Under the pieces are notes generated by a model. The model was not told where the DNA came from and did no database searches. It was given only the letters and a program-made list of their open reading frames with translations. Made by a program: the position numbers and the translations under genes. From positions 391,134-455,133 of the forward strand of contig JNVV01000032.1 in assembly GCA_000733355.1 (NCBI GenBank): DNA of 64,000 nucleotides, written 5' to 3'. Position 1 is the first letter of the stretch; each line of letters opens with the position of its first letter. Below are positions 21,384 through 33,986 of this stretch, one piece after another. The stretch is from Falciphora oryzae. Lineage: Eukaryota; Ascomycota; Sordariomycetes; Magnaporthales; Magnaporthaceae.

Positions 21384-23572
21384 CTATGCAAACCAGATCT
21401 CCTGCTCCCCCTTCTTGTTGGCCACTTCTGAGCCGTCCCAGCACCGTGCCCACACCTCTCCCACGCCCACGCGATAGGCTGTAGGCGGTCGACCCTCCTC
21501 AGAGATCACCTTGAAGCAGATAACAGTGACGGTGGGTATCCCATAGTGGTGTGGCCTCGGATGGTGGCCGTTTTGGCGATACCCCCTGTGAAGCGCAAAC
21601 ACACTGCACTCCGTTCCGGGCCGCAGGTGAGCCAGCTCAGACTCAAGAACCTCGAGCTCGCCGACCACAGTGTCAGCCTCGCCGATTAGCTGAACGCAAG
21701 CGACGTCGGGGACGCTTCCTGCGCCAAAAATCCACGAACTCGAATCGCCGGCTGTAAAAGATCGGGCCTGCACAGTGCCGCGTATTCGATGTGCGGAGGA
21801 GACGCGGCTCGTCTTCAGTAGAGCCTGGGAGGTGTCTGGTGGTCTGTTCCCGCGCGATGCATATCGAGAGTGATCGCGGTGTTTGCTGTCTTTCCAGCCA
21901 GACTCCCGTTCATCCGAACTCCACCCGTGGTAGGAATCTTCAATCTCAACATAGCCGCTGTCGGAAAGGTCCTGCCTGGTCCATTTTGCCATCGGTCGTG
22001 GCGCGGTGCCGCCCCAAGCCATTGCCAGCACCATCTTGACGGGACCACGCCACCCCAGCCATGACCACTGGGGAAATCCGCTCCGGCATGTGGCAGGCCC
22101 TCTGTGGCGCCAGCCCAGCGCTTGACAGAACACAAGCTCCGGCAAAGCAAAGAAAAATCCGGCGGGAAACCCCTGGTTCAGGATCGAGAGTGTCGAGCCG
22201 AACGCGTTTAGAGCGTCCTCCTGAAAGCCTAGGTCCCTCCTCGAGTATTCTTCGCATAGCCTGCAATACTGGACAAAGTCGGGTTTAGAACGGATCACTA
22301 TAGCGAACTCCGGGTCCAGGAAGCCAGGCCGGAAGTCATCTTCTAAGACGCGATAGTTGAGCGAGTCGAGGTTTTCGTAGTGAACCTCTTTTTGGCATTC
22401 CCATCTGATGGTGCCTTCATACAGCACGAGGCACCGTCTCGAAACTGCGCGCTCCTGGAAGGTCCAGCCTCGAGTGTACCACCGGCTTTTATTTGTCTCG
22501 GGCTGGAAGATACCGCACTCCAAGTCGTCAAAATAGAAGGAAGAATCCTCCCAAACGCGGGGGCCTGTGGGTGATCCAATGCCCCTGATACCGTCGTTGG
22601 CGTCGATACTACTCGTTGCAACGACTGTGAGGTATGCGTGCGCATATATCGAGGCCATCCACGAAATACTCTCGTGCTTGACCTCGGCGTCATCTTGTAC
22701 GATGCAAAAGCGATCGACCCAAAGGTAGGGAATTCCGAGCTTCTTGACGAGAAGTATGGCGTCCCGAACCGTGACCGGGAGGCCGGGATTGCTGTGGGAA
22801 AGTTGGCCATCCTGCTGGAGCTGTGCGAAGTTGGCCTTGGTGGTCGCGAGTTGCCCGCGAGTATCGCCCCAAACGTAGGACAAGGCCGCGTATCGGCATT
22901 TTTCCACGCTGGAGGTGACCACTAGGCGCTGTCGCTCAAGGTCGATCAGGGTGATGCGCGGCGGTGTCGGTAAAAACTCTGCCGGTGGGACGTGATGACA
23001 GAGACCGTGATGATTGGAGTCGCAGGTGGAAACCCAGAATTCCAGCAGCTCGGTGCTGATGGTGCCCTGCTCGACCGTCCGATGATACAAATTAGAGCTC
23101 GCCTGGAACTCTCGTCCTAAAAATACGGAAAAGCCCATCCAGTTTGACGGTGCCTTGCGGCACATTGGATCTTCTGGCTGCCCGAGCACCGCGTGTCAAC
23201 CCCAACGTGCTCTCTTGGTGCCACTGCGTCGGGCTTGCCAGCAGGCTGATGGCGACGTACTGATGTTCGGATGTTGATTTCTGCGACGAGGTAGCCCCTG
23301 CGATGCATGAACCACCTAATCTTGGTGAAGGGCACCGCCTCCTCTTCGAGAAGCTCAGCGAACCACCGCTGTAGTCTCAGGCAGGATGGGCAGCTTATAC
23401 TGCTACTGAGAAGCTCTGGCCAGGGGGTCGCTGGGCAGTTGAACTCGTTAGTATAATTCCCATCCCGCCACTGCCGAAGCGCCTCAGCGACACGACTACA
23501 AGGAGTGCATGTTTTTCGCTTGCTCGCTAATTGAACCTGTCCGGCGCATTCGTTGGATTTCCGATCCTTCAT
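21384..23572 (-). CDS. HET-domain protein (heterokaryon incompatibility type)
   Basis: Complement of 23261-23572 and 21384-23177, 701 residues. The inferred 83-bp intron runs GTACGT to GGGCAG and joins EINIRTS to PEDPMCRK in frame. An alternative is a later start inside exon 2. The N-terminus carries paired cysteines (C22xxC25 and C61xxC64) often seen in large HET proteins. The HET domain begins near residue 180 with its signature YAALSYVWGD (200-209). PYLWVDRFCIVQDD and RGWTFQERAVSRRCLVL follow, with the conserved W-x-RGWTFQE core. The family includes the effectors of vegetative incompatibility in Neurospora and Podospora, where the domain triggers cell death. Most copies, including this one, have no known partner. 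The C-terminal 250 residues are unassigned. A run of A/T lies in the promoter near 23634. Confidence 0.85.
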
Positions 23573-23951
23573 TGTGTAGAGGCGGGTGGTATCGGATCCT
23601 CGCCGCTTCTAGAGCACGATCAGAAGAGGGGCCAAAAAAAAAAAAAAAACGCGTAGGATTTGACCCCTCATGGTGGTGAGAGAACCCAATCCGAATTCGC
23701 GGTGCAATTGCGCCAATCAAATCGTGCAGCAAACTTGGGCCGCCAGCTGGTATGAGGCAGGACGTTACCAACCCCTACGGCCAGATTTTGGACGCAAAAT
23801 ATTACTGAGAGTAGTGCTACTACAATCATATCATTGACCCTGTTGTAGAGTTTCTTGTAGTATCCAAATCGGTCACTTATCATTGAGCTATCCACACCAG
23901 GCCGTCCAATCATTATCAGTAATATCTGCTTAGCATCACACTCGAGAGGCG
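23573..23951. other. Intergenic, HET-gene promoter and permease 3' flank
   Basis: 379 bp containing a 17-A run at about 23634-23650. No gene is seen. Confidence 0.5.
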
Positions 23952-25941
23952 CTACTCCCCCTTGGCCTTCGCCAACATCTCCTGGGTGTACTGAGCTCCC
24001 GCGTGGAACCACCAGGCCCCAACAAGGAGAGACAGGCCGCCGACGACGACGCAGGTGTAGTTCATGTTGGTGGGATCCATGGGCATGATGTAGGGGAAGG
24101 AGAAGAACACGATGGCGAAAACCAGCCAGCACACCGTGATCGTGTTGACGATCGGCCCAAGCCGAGGACCCATGTGGAACACGCCCTGTGCCGAATCACA
24201 CCCACCCCGTTAGACCCTGTGGACATCGAATCTTGGGAGCGTTTGGATTTGTGCAAGTAAATACCTTGTGCATGTTCCTGCGCCCGGTCAGCAGGTTCGT
24301 GACGATGGGGAACAGGTACGAGATGTTGTTGATGGTGACGGCCGTGCCCAGCAGCGAGTTGAAGGCGGTGGACGAGCCGAGGTACAGGCAGCCCAGGGCG
24401 GCGATGATGGCGGTGACGCAGACCTGCGCGTTCAGGGGGATGCGCAACGACGGGTGGACGCGGGACCACACGCGCGAGAAGGGCATGGCGCCGTCGCGCG
24501 AAAAGGCCCAGAAGATGCGGCCGGTGCTCAGCTGTGACGAAATGACGCAGGGGCCCAGGGCGACGAACAGGATGAAGGTCAGGCCGAAGGCGCCGCCGGC
24601 CGACTGGGTCACCTGCCGGAAGAGCTCGGCGAGCGGCAGGCCCGTGTTGTTGTTGGTGAGTGCGTCGAAGTCCTGGATCGAGAACATCAAAGAGATGAGG
24701 TAGGTGATTCCGGTGAAGCTTTTGGTTGACGGTCAGCGTTTGCGTCGTCAGAGGACGGGGAGAAGAAGGCTTGCGCCGGACTTGACGATTGTCACAAGGG
24801 AGCACATACAAAGCAATCGTCAGTGTGATTGCAATAGCCAGCGGGGCATTGTGGGAGGGCTGAGGAAAGCATGGCCGTTAGTTCATGTTAGATGTTATTT
24901 CTAGGGGCCACAGGCCCGACTGCCAAGATGCCCCAATGTGCCAAGGAAGGGGTAAACCACATACGTTGGGCATCTCCTCGGTAATGTGAGTAACACCATC
25001 GAGGCCTCCCAGGGAGTACAAAGGGTTTACAAGGCCGGTAATGAAGGCAATGCCCTGGTTCTGCCAGCCGGTGTTGTTGATCCAGGTCCTGAAGACAAAC
25101 TCGGGCGTCTGGTGGGTCGGGGCGCAGGCGACGACGGTGACGAGGACGACAAGCCAGCCGATTTGCAGATAGAAAAGCGAGAATTTGTTGAGGCCCGGGA
25201 TGGCCTTGTTGCCAAACATGACGACGGCGGCGGTGAGCAGGTTTAGGCCCTGGTAGACGACAAATGTCTGCCACGTCTGGATCCGCAGGTCGGGGGTGTA
25301 AAGCGCGATCAGGGCCATGAGGATCTGTGCGTAGATGATGTTGGTCGACGCCGTGGTGAAGATCCAGCCCAAGACGCTGAACCAGCCGGTAAAAAAGCTG
25401 AGCGGTCCCGTAAGCCTCTTGGGGGCAACGGCAGCAATCCAGTGGTACATGCCGCCCTCGCTGTGATTGTCCGGGATCAGCCTTTCTGCATATTCGCAAG
25501 ATACGTCGAATGGGGAGGTGGCCATTTACGTGGGATAGCTGGACACGAATTCAGCCAGAGACGCGCCGAGGAAGCATTGCAGGACTGTCACGAGAATAAA
25601 ACCGTAAATGACGGCGCCAGGACCGCCGGCACCAATCTCGGTGATCAGACCGAGGCCGAGACCCGTCCAGGAGATGGTGGTCGTCGATGCCAGGCCGATG
25701 AGGCTCAGGGTGCTGAAGTGGCGGTGCAGCTCCTGCTTGTGGCCTGCTCAGACGGACTCTTGCATCAGCAAACAAACGTGCCAGCCTTGGTTCACCTTCT
25801 TCAGAGACACCCTTGATTCCCTGAGCGTCACTCACCCATCTCGGCCAAACGCGCCTCGTCGGCGTTCATGGCGGCCTTCTCCGGCGCGGCATCGTCGCTC
25901 CGCCGGGGACTCGCGGATTGGACTACCTCGGCCGAACCCAT
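23952..25941 (-). CDS. Amino-acid / GABA permease, APC superfamily (Uga4-like)
   Basis: Six exons on the minus strand: 25836-25941, 25530-25743, 25460-24965, 24859-24810, 24718-24265 and 24185-23952. They give 517 residues, the normal length for this family. Each junction keeps frame and restores conserved sequence: LAEMGHKQELHRHFSTLSLI at the first, SSYPTEGGMYHWIAA at the second, ITEEMPN-PSHNAPLAIAI at the third. Around twelve hydrophobic segments are readable, with the first-helix glycine motif GLGLGLITEIGAGGPGAV. The layout matches fungal transporters for GABA, choline or other amines driven by the proton gradient at the plasma membrane. The exact substrate cannot be read. The start at 25941 gives the usual short acidic N-terminus. 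It sits between the HET gene and the AAA gene, and a functional link is not indicated. Confidence 0.9.
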
Positions 25942-27100
25942 GATTGCTGACTCCCACGCCCTGAGCTGGAGGAGAAGCAGTGCAGAGGAGAGAGTTGGTG
26001 CGGGCGCAAGCGAGCAAGGTATCTCTGGCCCGGTTGTAGCTACGGCTCCCAAGCAGGATCAATGACCGCTACAGAAAGGAACTTTTGCGCGGGCTGGGAA
26101 TGGCCGCCTGCCTCTCTCTACGTGCCGCATTTCTTGTCTTTGTTTTCCGAGCCGAGGATGGGGGATGTCATTTAACACGGCAACGACACGCCTATCGACA
26201 TCCCCACCCGACTCCTCCCCCGGGGATGATAAGCGGAGATATCTTACGGGGTACAAGATGGGGCGCCAGCCATGTGCTCGCGTGATGCTGGCAAGGGATT
26301 CTGCAGGGTTACCCCATTCTCGTATCTCGACGGGGAGGAACCGCGGAGCTTTGTGCCTCTGCTATCTGCGGACCCAGGTCGCGCGGGCTCGAGACCGAGG
26401 GTCGGAAATCCACCGGCAGGCCCGGGCACACGAGCATTCGCGCTAGTGAGCATTAGGAAGGTTGAACAATTGTCGAGTGCCTGGACCCTTCTCTTTTTTC
26501 GGGCTTTTCGGTGGGCTGCCGACGAACTCAATCGTGGGTTCATGTTGGTGGCCTCCAGGTGTGAACCCCCGAACCCACAGTGGTCCTTTCGCAGACTTCA
26601 TTTGCGGCTGAGGAAAAGGCTGGTAGGATCAACGTTCCACGAATAAAATGGCGAGTAAAGGTTCCCAGACGTCCCGGGCTGGTCGGCACATGGCAATGCC
26701 AGAATTTATGTATATCCAAACAAGCTTCCCTGGTGGATGCAGGATGCGGCTGCCGAGACGATCCGCCGCCTTGGTATGGGCCAAGCTTCTTTGAAGATGA
26801 ACTCTGTCCCGCCTACGCTTCCTACCACGAACACCACCTCAACACCCATGTTCACAGCACCGACAATTGAAGCGATTCAGCTGGCATCTACTATTCACGG
26901 CAGGTAGATTTTTACCAGTCCGACAAATAACAGGGGGGAAAAAAGGCATCAAGCAGTTTCGAGAGATACGTGTATATATCCCCAGAAAAAAAATGTTGGA
27001 AAAAGTATCTTAATCGGCTAGCGCCGTGTTCGTGTGCGTTCCAGCTTTCTTGCGTCTATCACCACCAGCAAATCACGGCCCCTCCCCTCCCGCCACCCCG
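25942..27100. other. Intergenic, permease promoter and AAA-gene 3' flank
   Basis: About 1.16 kb. Overlapping frames occur on both strands near 26.2-26.6 kb, but none shows a domain or spliceable structure. Confidence 0.5.
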
Positions 27101-30100
27101 CTACCTCAGTCTCTCTTCGCGCGCCCACTGGTCGTCGCTGTGGCCCCTGAGCGTCTTGATGTACTTGTTGAACGTGGCCGACGTCTTCATGACCTGGCTC
27201 AGGTGCTCCCAGTCGAGCCGCTCCTGGCGGTGCTTGGCCAGCTGCCGCGCCGTCAGCAGCGCGTTTCGGATCTGCCGCCCGTTCATCTCCTCGGCCGCCA
27301 GCTCGTCCAGCCGCCGCTCGAGCTCGCTCATGTTGACGTCCTCGTGGTCCGACTCCTCCATCATGTCGAAGAAGTTGCGCCAGATGGCCTTGCGGGACTT
27401 CTTGGTCAGCTGGTCATAGTGGATCGCCACCTGGATCCGGGACTTGAAGGCCTCGTCGAAGGAGCCGACCCGGTTCGAGGTGAGGATGAGGATGCCTTCA
27501 TAGTACTCGAGCACACGGAGGAAGACTATTAAACATATAGCTGCTTAGCAGAGTTTCAGGAAGTATAAGCGTGTATAGAAACAGGAAATCTTACTTGAAA
27601 CAAGTGAATTCCGCTTAATAGTAAATAAAGACGTTAGCGTTTTTGTTGGAATAATTATGGAGAAAGCAAACATGTGTGTAATTTCATCGTTCCGGGCGCA
27701 ACTTATTACCTGTAAATCCGCCATTGTGCGCTCCTCAAGGAAAACGTCGGCTTCATCAAGGAGCAGGACTGTCCAAATGTCAGCAACACATTGCTTCGAG
27801 AGGGAGCAAACGATACCCGTCTCCACGCCACTTACCACAGTCCCAAACTTTACCCAGGTATAGAACGGTCTCGAGATAGTATTCAACCTTGGCGGGATCC
27901 GTGCCGATGTCCCCGCAAGTTACCCGGTATAGGGGCTTCTTCGCAATCTCAGCAACGCTAATTATGCTTCCAGTTAGCAAGGCTGCTCCAGCTCTTTAAC
28001 TCCCATCAACATACCGTCAATCGGACAATAGAGAATAACAAGTAGATACCTCTCCGCTGTCAAAGTCTTGCCAGTCCCGGGGCTGCCGTGCAGCAGAATT
28101 ATCAGGCCGTTCCCTTTCCCAGTGATGACATCCTCCATCTTGGTAGCTTTCATTTGCACTTCGACAAGCGCTCGGATCATTTCCTTTGTCTTGGGATCGA
28201 GGACCAGCCTGTCAAAGGCCTTGGTGTTCCAAGAGACGGGATGGCAGTTCTCGACGGACAGTTTGACTGCAAGTGATTAGTTACTTGTAGTTGCAGTCTT
28301 CTCAAAAAGGCACTCTCTAGTGTCCAACACTCACCCCATTTCTTCTGGTCGATATCAAACCCAAAAACTGCCGCAGGCAGCAGCGGAGCCACCCCTGGCG
28401 GAAGGTCGTCATCTCGGCTGACATGCGGCCATGGGTCATGTAGCATTTCTTCAGGCGGGTTCCCCATGCCGAACACCCTCCATCTTCCGGACTCTGCGTC
28501 TGAGTTGTGAATTAGACGGTAGGTAGCGGCGTCAACGACGAACCTATGTTGGAACTAATAACATCCAGCATTAGCAGCGGCCGCATAAATTTGGAGAGCC
28601 TGTTAATTGAGGTGAGATGTCAATACGGCTTACATATTTGAAGCTCCGATCAAAGTTCCACCCAGTGTACCCGACCAATGCCTTGTCCCTCATCTCCCAG
28701 AACTTTTTGCCTCTCTCATTGAGCAAGCGCATGTCCTCCGGCCTGGCAGAGTCAGCTGGATGGATCTTTAGATCGGCGATTTCGGTCTCTTCGTCAGAGA
28801 TCATCGGGATGCTTTCTGTGCGGTGTTTCCTCCGCAGCTTCGTGCCGTCGTATCTCCATTCCCATCCATGAAGTTCTACAGAATCATGGCCGAGTTTGGG
28901 ATAGTCTGTGAGAACGAAGGCATCCATGGGTTCACCAAAATTTCGACACACCACCATCTGGTTCGGCCAGAACAGCTTCCCTAAATGTGACGCCGTAATT
29001 CGCCCACCGGAGATAAGCTTCTCGCACTCGTCGTAGTGTCGAGCGTAGTTCTTCTCAAGGAACTCCAGCAACGGTGACAGAACTTTTCGGTAATTGGAGT
29101 CTTCGGCCAAGGCAGCCAACCTCTCCCGATGATGAAAGAGGAAGTCGTATGGGGCGTCCATCTCGTTGTCGTCGTCAGGAGTAGAGAATAGCCGGAATCG
29201 TGCGCATTTAAGCAGGGCCTTTTGAAGAGCTGGCGATACAATGCGTATTCTCTCCAGCTGCTGTGATGATTGCTTGATATACGACGGGCCAGGGCCCTTC
29301 CACCGCGTGTCCCTTGCAGTGCAATTGTGCTCGGTGAAAACAATGAATGACAGTTCTGGATTTTCCGACATGTACCTGTCCAAGCTTATGACTGGACTCT
29401 TGCCGTGCAGCATCGCATCGCCCTTCTTGATCACAGGCTTATCCTCGGAAATTTCGCCGTCGTGATAGTGATCTGCGCGGGAGCAGAATATTCTGTGGAG
29501 GACCTGCATGCGTGGCTCGGGCTCGGGTGCTTCGGCTTGGTCACGGTCTCCCTGGACAGAACTGGAGCCCGAGTCGCTGGGATTATCGAGGGCCTCCAAG
29601 AATTCCACCCTGCGAGTAAGAAGCGCAATAGTGTCCAGAAGGTAGCTAGTGAACATGGAGGCGGCATTGTCTTGGTCGAGAAGGCTCGTTTGCAGGTAGG
29701 ATTCGGCGACCGCGCCAAGTGCATCTGCTAGACCCAGCTCCACATCATCTTGATCGGACCCAGGCTCATTTGCAACCTCCTGCAAAGTAGCCGGCGGCGT
29801 CTGCGACAAAAGTCTGTTTGCTGTTTTGGGGCCAAGGTTCTCTGAAAGTCTAGCCCCGACTTCCTCAGTCGGCCCAGACAAGCCTGCAGGCTCGTGATGG
29901 GTGTCTGGAAGCATCTGAGAGGAAGTATCGCTTGCCAGTTGAGGATCAGCACTCCCCGAGCTTCCAGGAACAGTCGGGTGTGTTTCCGAGAGCTTCGGCC
30001 CGCCTTCTTGCGTCGGCCGGTCATCGTCTGTGCGCTCCGATAGTGCACCCCCTTGAAAAGAACTCCTCGCCTTGCTCAAATTCAAACGCCACGGTTCACC

Positions 30101-30588
30101 TGCTGTGACTTTGTACATCGGACGCAGTAATCTTGGGCCAAAGGGTGTTGAGCGCCCCGGAACTCCTAGGACAAATCTCCCGGGCCGGCCGCCGGGAAGC
30201 CGGCCGGGCGGTGGAGGCATGCCGGGAGGCCGTCCCGGAACAGGAGGCCAAGGCCCTACGTGTCCTGGCGGCCGCGGCCGCGGCGGTATGGCGACGGGGG
30301 GCGGTCTAGGTCCGGCGGCCACTGGGGGTGTAGGAGGCGGACCCGGGCCGTCAAACTCATCGCCGCTGTCGTCGTTGTTGAGCGGAAGGGCTAGTAAGAG
30401 CATGTCAGCGAAAGACAAAATAAAACGAGAGACATCTGCAGAACCTGGTGTTTACCCTTATCTCCCTGGAGCTCCCGGAGCTGCGAGAGGAGCTGACGCT
30501 CCTTGGTCGCATGATCAACAGTGTCATCCCTGGAGATTGTCGAGTTTATTTGCATTCCTCCAGCCGCTCTATGACGGGACTCCATCAT
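27101..30588 (-). CDS. AAA+ ATPase with N-terminal DUF7025 region
   Basis: Eight exons on the minus strand: 30588-30456, 30390-28634, 28554-28335, 28266-28050, 27957-27836, 27768-27710, 27613-27595 and 27525-27101. They give 983 residues with every phase consistent. Order: a short coiled-coil start (KERQLLSQLRELQGDK), a proline/glycine-rich stretch (about residues 55-110), a disordered acidic region, the DUF7025 domain (roughly 280-620), then one AAA module. Walker A is GSPGTGKT (764-771), Walker B VLLLDEADVFLEE (from about 817) and sensor 1 ILILTSNRVGSFDEAFKSRI, all intact. One exon is only 19 nt long. The family is abundant and variable in filamentous fungi. Members are presumed remodelling ATPases, but no substrate is known. 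It lies 477 bp downstream of the DUF7708 gene in the same orientation. I chose the first of two adjacent ATGs at 30588 and 30585. Confidence 0.9.
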
Positions 30589-31065
30589 GAAAGACCCGAG
30601 TTCGTCAAACCACTCGTTTCGCGCGGGTTTTGGGCGAGATAATGATTGGCTTGATGCCCAAGTACCGACATGCGCTGAGCGGTCGCGTTACGCGGACACA
30701 GGGCAACAGTCCAAGCTGTGATGGATGGCACGAAAGGGGCTTGGAAGCGCCGTGACTGTGCTGTGTCGGAGCGGGGTGACGCTTGGGATGGAGGGGAAGA
30801 GGACGCCGAGGGTAGCTGCCAGGGGAGCACCCGCGTAATCAACACAAGGGCAGGCAGCAGGATCCCCACCCCCCGCACCTCTCAGCCTTACCTCCGAATG
30901 CGGAAATCTGTGGGTGTGTCCGTCGTCCGTCATAAGCCAAGTCTCCGGGACACCGCAGAGGTTTGCGGTGCTTTGTGGCTCCATGGCTGGTTCACGTACC
31001 CTTGGTATCATCGACAGTCGAGATAGCATCGAGAAATAGGCGAGATTTGTTTGATGCACAGAGAG
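30589..31065. other. Spacer between DUF7708 and AAA genes
   Basis: 477 bp that must hold the 3' end of the DUF7708 gene and the promoter of the AAA gene. No gene is seen. Confidence 0.5.
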
Positions 31066-33145
31066 CTAATCCACCGGCTGAGCAACCGAGGCTCTAAACC
31101 TAACAACAAACTGCTCATTTCTCCTCCTGTGTATTGCGCGGTACTTGGGCTGTCGCATTAGCCGCTCGACTCTGCGGCCCATGTCTGTAAAAATCTGACG
31201 CTCCTCGAACAGGTCCGCCGCATCGACCGATGTGGCGACGGCGAATCGCCACGAGATGACCACAACCTTTAGGCCGCCACGATCGCGCCGCCTCACAATC
31301 TCCCCCAAACGCCCCACAAAGTCTGCGACCCGGAAGAACTCGTGCTCGGCCTCATCGTGTTCCGCTGCTAGCTCGACGAAGCCCAAATCTACGACGACGA
31401 AAAGGCGCGGGAAGACCGTGATACACCGCTCCAGTAGTTGGAACCACTGCTCGATACCCGTTGCGGTCTTGAAGTGCTTGGCTGTGACAGGGTGAGAACC
31501 TTCGCCGACGACTCGCGGATCCAGAGCAAGAGCCTGAGAGATTAACGAGCGCAAAATTCCCGTCATGGAAGGCCTCGCATCTGCCGCAGGTGCACCCGCC
31601 GACTCCTCGTCATCGTCTCCGCCGTCGGGCCGGTCTTGCGGCGGCATGGAGGGCAGCGCCCAAAGGACTGGGTATCCGCACTCAAGGACAGCATCGAGAA
31701 AGTCGGCGGCGAAATCCAGCGAGCTAGTGCGGACGCCATTTCCCTGGGCGAGCAACAGCGACGAGGCCGGCTCAGCAATCCACGACTTAAGGGTAGAGAG
31801 GGCGATCGTTGGAAGTTGTGTCGGCATTCTCTGCCTGCGCCTGTTCCGCATCGACCTGCAATAGGCCAGGCTGTCATCGGAGGCGATTCCCTGGCTGTCC
31901 GTAAGCAACTTGTTTCGGATTTCGTCAACCTGCCCCTTGCGGAACATCTGCTTGTACTCGTCCTGAAGGGCCAGCAGCGACTGGTTGTGCAGCGCCTGCT
32001 GCTGTTGCTGGACTAACTCGACGTGGTGCCTATCAGTAACGAGGTCACTGGTCACAAGAATAGCACGCAGCCATGCATGAACTAACCAGCAATCCTTTCA
32101 GTAAGCTGCACCACTGTCGTGTTGAGCACTCGGATGCTAACGTGCAGGTCTCTAATCTCCGCCTTGGATGCAGCGCTGGCCAGCTCATCCACTCGCCTCG
32201 ACCTCTCCGTCAGCTCCTCCACGATAGGCTTGAAGCCGACGCTAAAGGGCTTCCCGATAGCATAAAGTGAGGAGGCAAGCTTGCCCCTTTTGTACCATCT
32301 GATAGACATGAGTAGGAATTCAATGATCTTGGCGTAAACGAGCGACACGGCCTCCTGCATCCGGGGAGTCGGGTACAACACCGACAGCAGCTCCGTTCGG
32401 GGTAGCACATCGGCGATCCTGGCGATGGTCTTCGATATCTCGGTAAGAAGCTCCTCATGGTTCAAAACGGCCTGCAGATTTCCATGTCAGTGGAAATTAA
32501 TCGTGACGTGACTTTCGTGCCGGAGACTCCGAAGCCGACGTACAATAAACAAAAACTTCATGGTGCCCCATGCCAGAGAGACATACTCCGGGTGATGCGA
32601 AGAAAACATGTCAAAGATGGCTAGGTCCAGGCAGTCAGAGCAAGTTATCACCGAGCTAAAGGGATATGTGGTTTAATCCCAAGGTCTGCGTACCTCCGTA
32701 GTACATAATGCGGGACGAGCAGTTGGAAAGCCACCTGCGAACTTTGGAATCATGCGCCTTGGACTTGTACTCTTCTATGGCCGCTGTTACGGCGCTGTGG
32801 ACGTCGCGGACCGAGGTCTGCCCGCGCAGCCATATCGTTTGATATTCATCGATCGAGAGCTCGCTCTGGAGAGTTTTTACGGCGTTATCGAAAGCGTCCC
32901 TGGCAGGGTCGGTCCATCTGTCATTGAGGCGCAAAACAGGGGGTCAGCGAGGAAGCCAGCGACCAAGCTGCGCCAACAAGTACAAACCTTTGCGATGGGT
33001 CGCCCAGGTACCAATCCGAGTAATTTTCCAACTGCGCCTGTCGTTGATCTTGCAGAAAGGCCACATTGGGAGGCCCAACGGTTGCGAATGGCGAGATTGC
33101 CGATGGGTCAAGGCGCGAATCCCCACGTCGTGTCGCGACGGCCAT
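31066..33145 (-). CDS. DUF7708 protein with NLR/STAND-like C-terminal half
   Basis: Five exons on the minus strand: 33145-32988, 32917-32694, 32620-32544, 32471-32087 and 32012-31066. They give 596 residues with frame kept at all four junctions. The first exon ends GDPSQ and joins RWTDPARDAF. The middle reads IMYYGAIFDMFSSHHPEYVS, then LAWGTMKFLFIAVLNHEELL, the hallmark of the helical DUF7708 domain. This is often the N-terminal module of fungal NLR-like proteins. A glutamine run (QQQQQAL) and a helical linker follow. The C-terminal half has ATPase-like blocks: LLLAQGNGVRTSS where a P-loop would be, hydrophobic strands LFVVVDLGFVEL and LKVVVISWRF, and conserved MGRRVERLMRQPKYRAI. The GKT/S of a working P-loop is missing. 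The role is unknown; a recognition or scaffold function is inferred from the domain. The last junction (TTAG acceptor at 32013-32016) is the least certain. Confidence 0.82.
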
Positions 33146-33986
33146 GAGTGTCGAAGTTTAGTTGCCCTGGCCGTTTGGCTTCGGAGAGATGTTGGCCGAG
33201 GGTCAGGACATGGGTTCTTCGTGGAGCGTCATGATCTGGAAGAATTCACGCGCGGAGCGGCGGGCGCGTCGGAAATAAGGAAGCATTTACACTGCCTCCA
33301 TTTCGAACCCATCCAGATGGTTGGATACATGTTCGCAGATGGTAGGCAACCACTCCAATCCCTCACCCAATACCAGGTAGCACCTGGCAGACGTAAGCGA
33401 GGTCGATTTGCGAGGTGCTGCTAGCATTAGAGGGTCACACAGCCAGCTTTTCGGCGCAGGCGGCAGGTGGGCTGGACTGCGCCTTCCCCACTGTCCCACG
33501 ACTGCCCGGAATAGATGCAACCAAGCGGCATTGGGCGCCTGGCGATCTAAAAAACGATTTTTTCTTTCTGGTGAATCAATGGATGGTGCAAGCGCTACTT
33601 CCACGAACCCGCTAGGGAAACCCATCAGCTACTTCCACGCTGGCTGAGGCCGCCAGAACGAACCTCAGGGGCTCAAAGGCAGACTTTCCCGTCCGTACCC
33701 GACCCAGATTCGCGGGACTTCGCGCGCATGCGCCAAGCACATGGAAGCTTCCAAAGGTTCAGCCAAACCTCCTGCTCCCGTCAAGTCATAAAAGGAGCAC
33801 GCCCAATCACGGAGCAAATTGAGCGGAATCGGTGGCTGCCTTTTGCTTTTGCTGCCAGAACATGCAGGAAGGAGTCAGCCCAATGCCAAGCCGCTGTCCA
33901 GGGCTTCTCTGTCGGCGGATCGCACTGCTCCTGGCGAAATACCTACTAGTGCGCTCCGTACAGCCCCAGACACGTGCCAGACTAAC
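33146..33986. other. Intergenic, DUF7708 promoter region
   Basis: About 840 bp. No supportable coding sequence. Confidence 0.5.

Noticed and set aside
20575..25941. EthD, HET and permease genes as a secondary-metabolite cluster
   Set aside because: No polyketide synthase, peptide synthetase, terpene cyclase or P450 lies in the window, so adjacency alone does not support a pathway.
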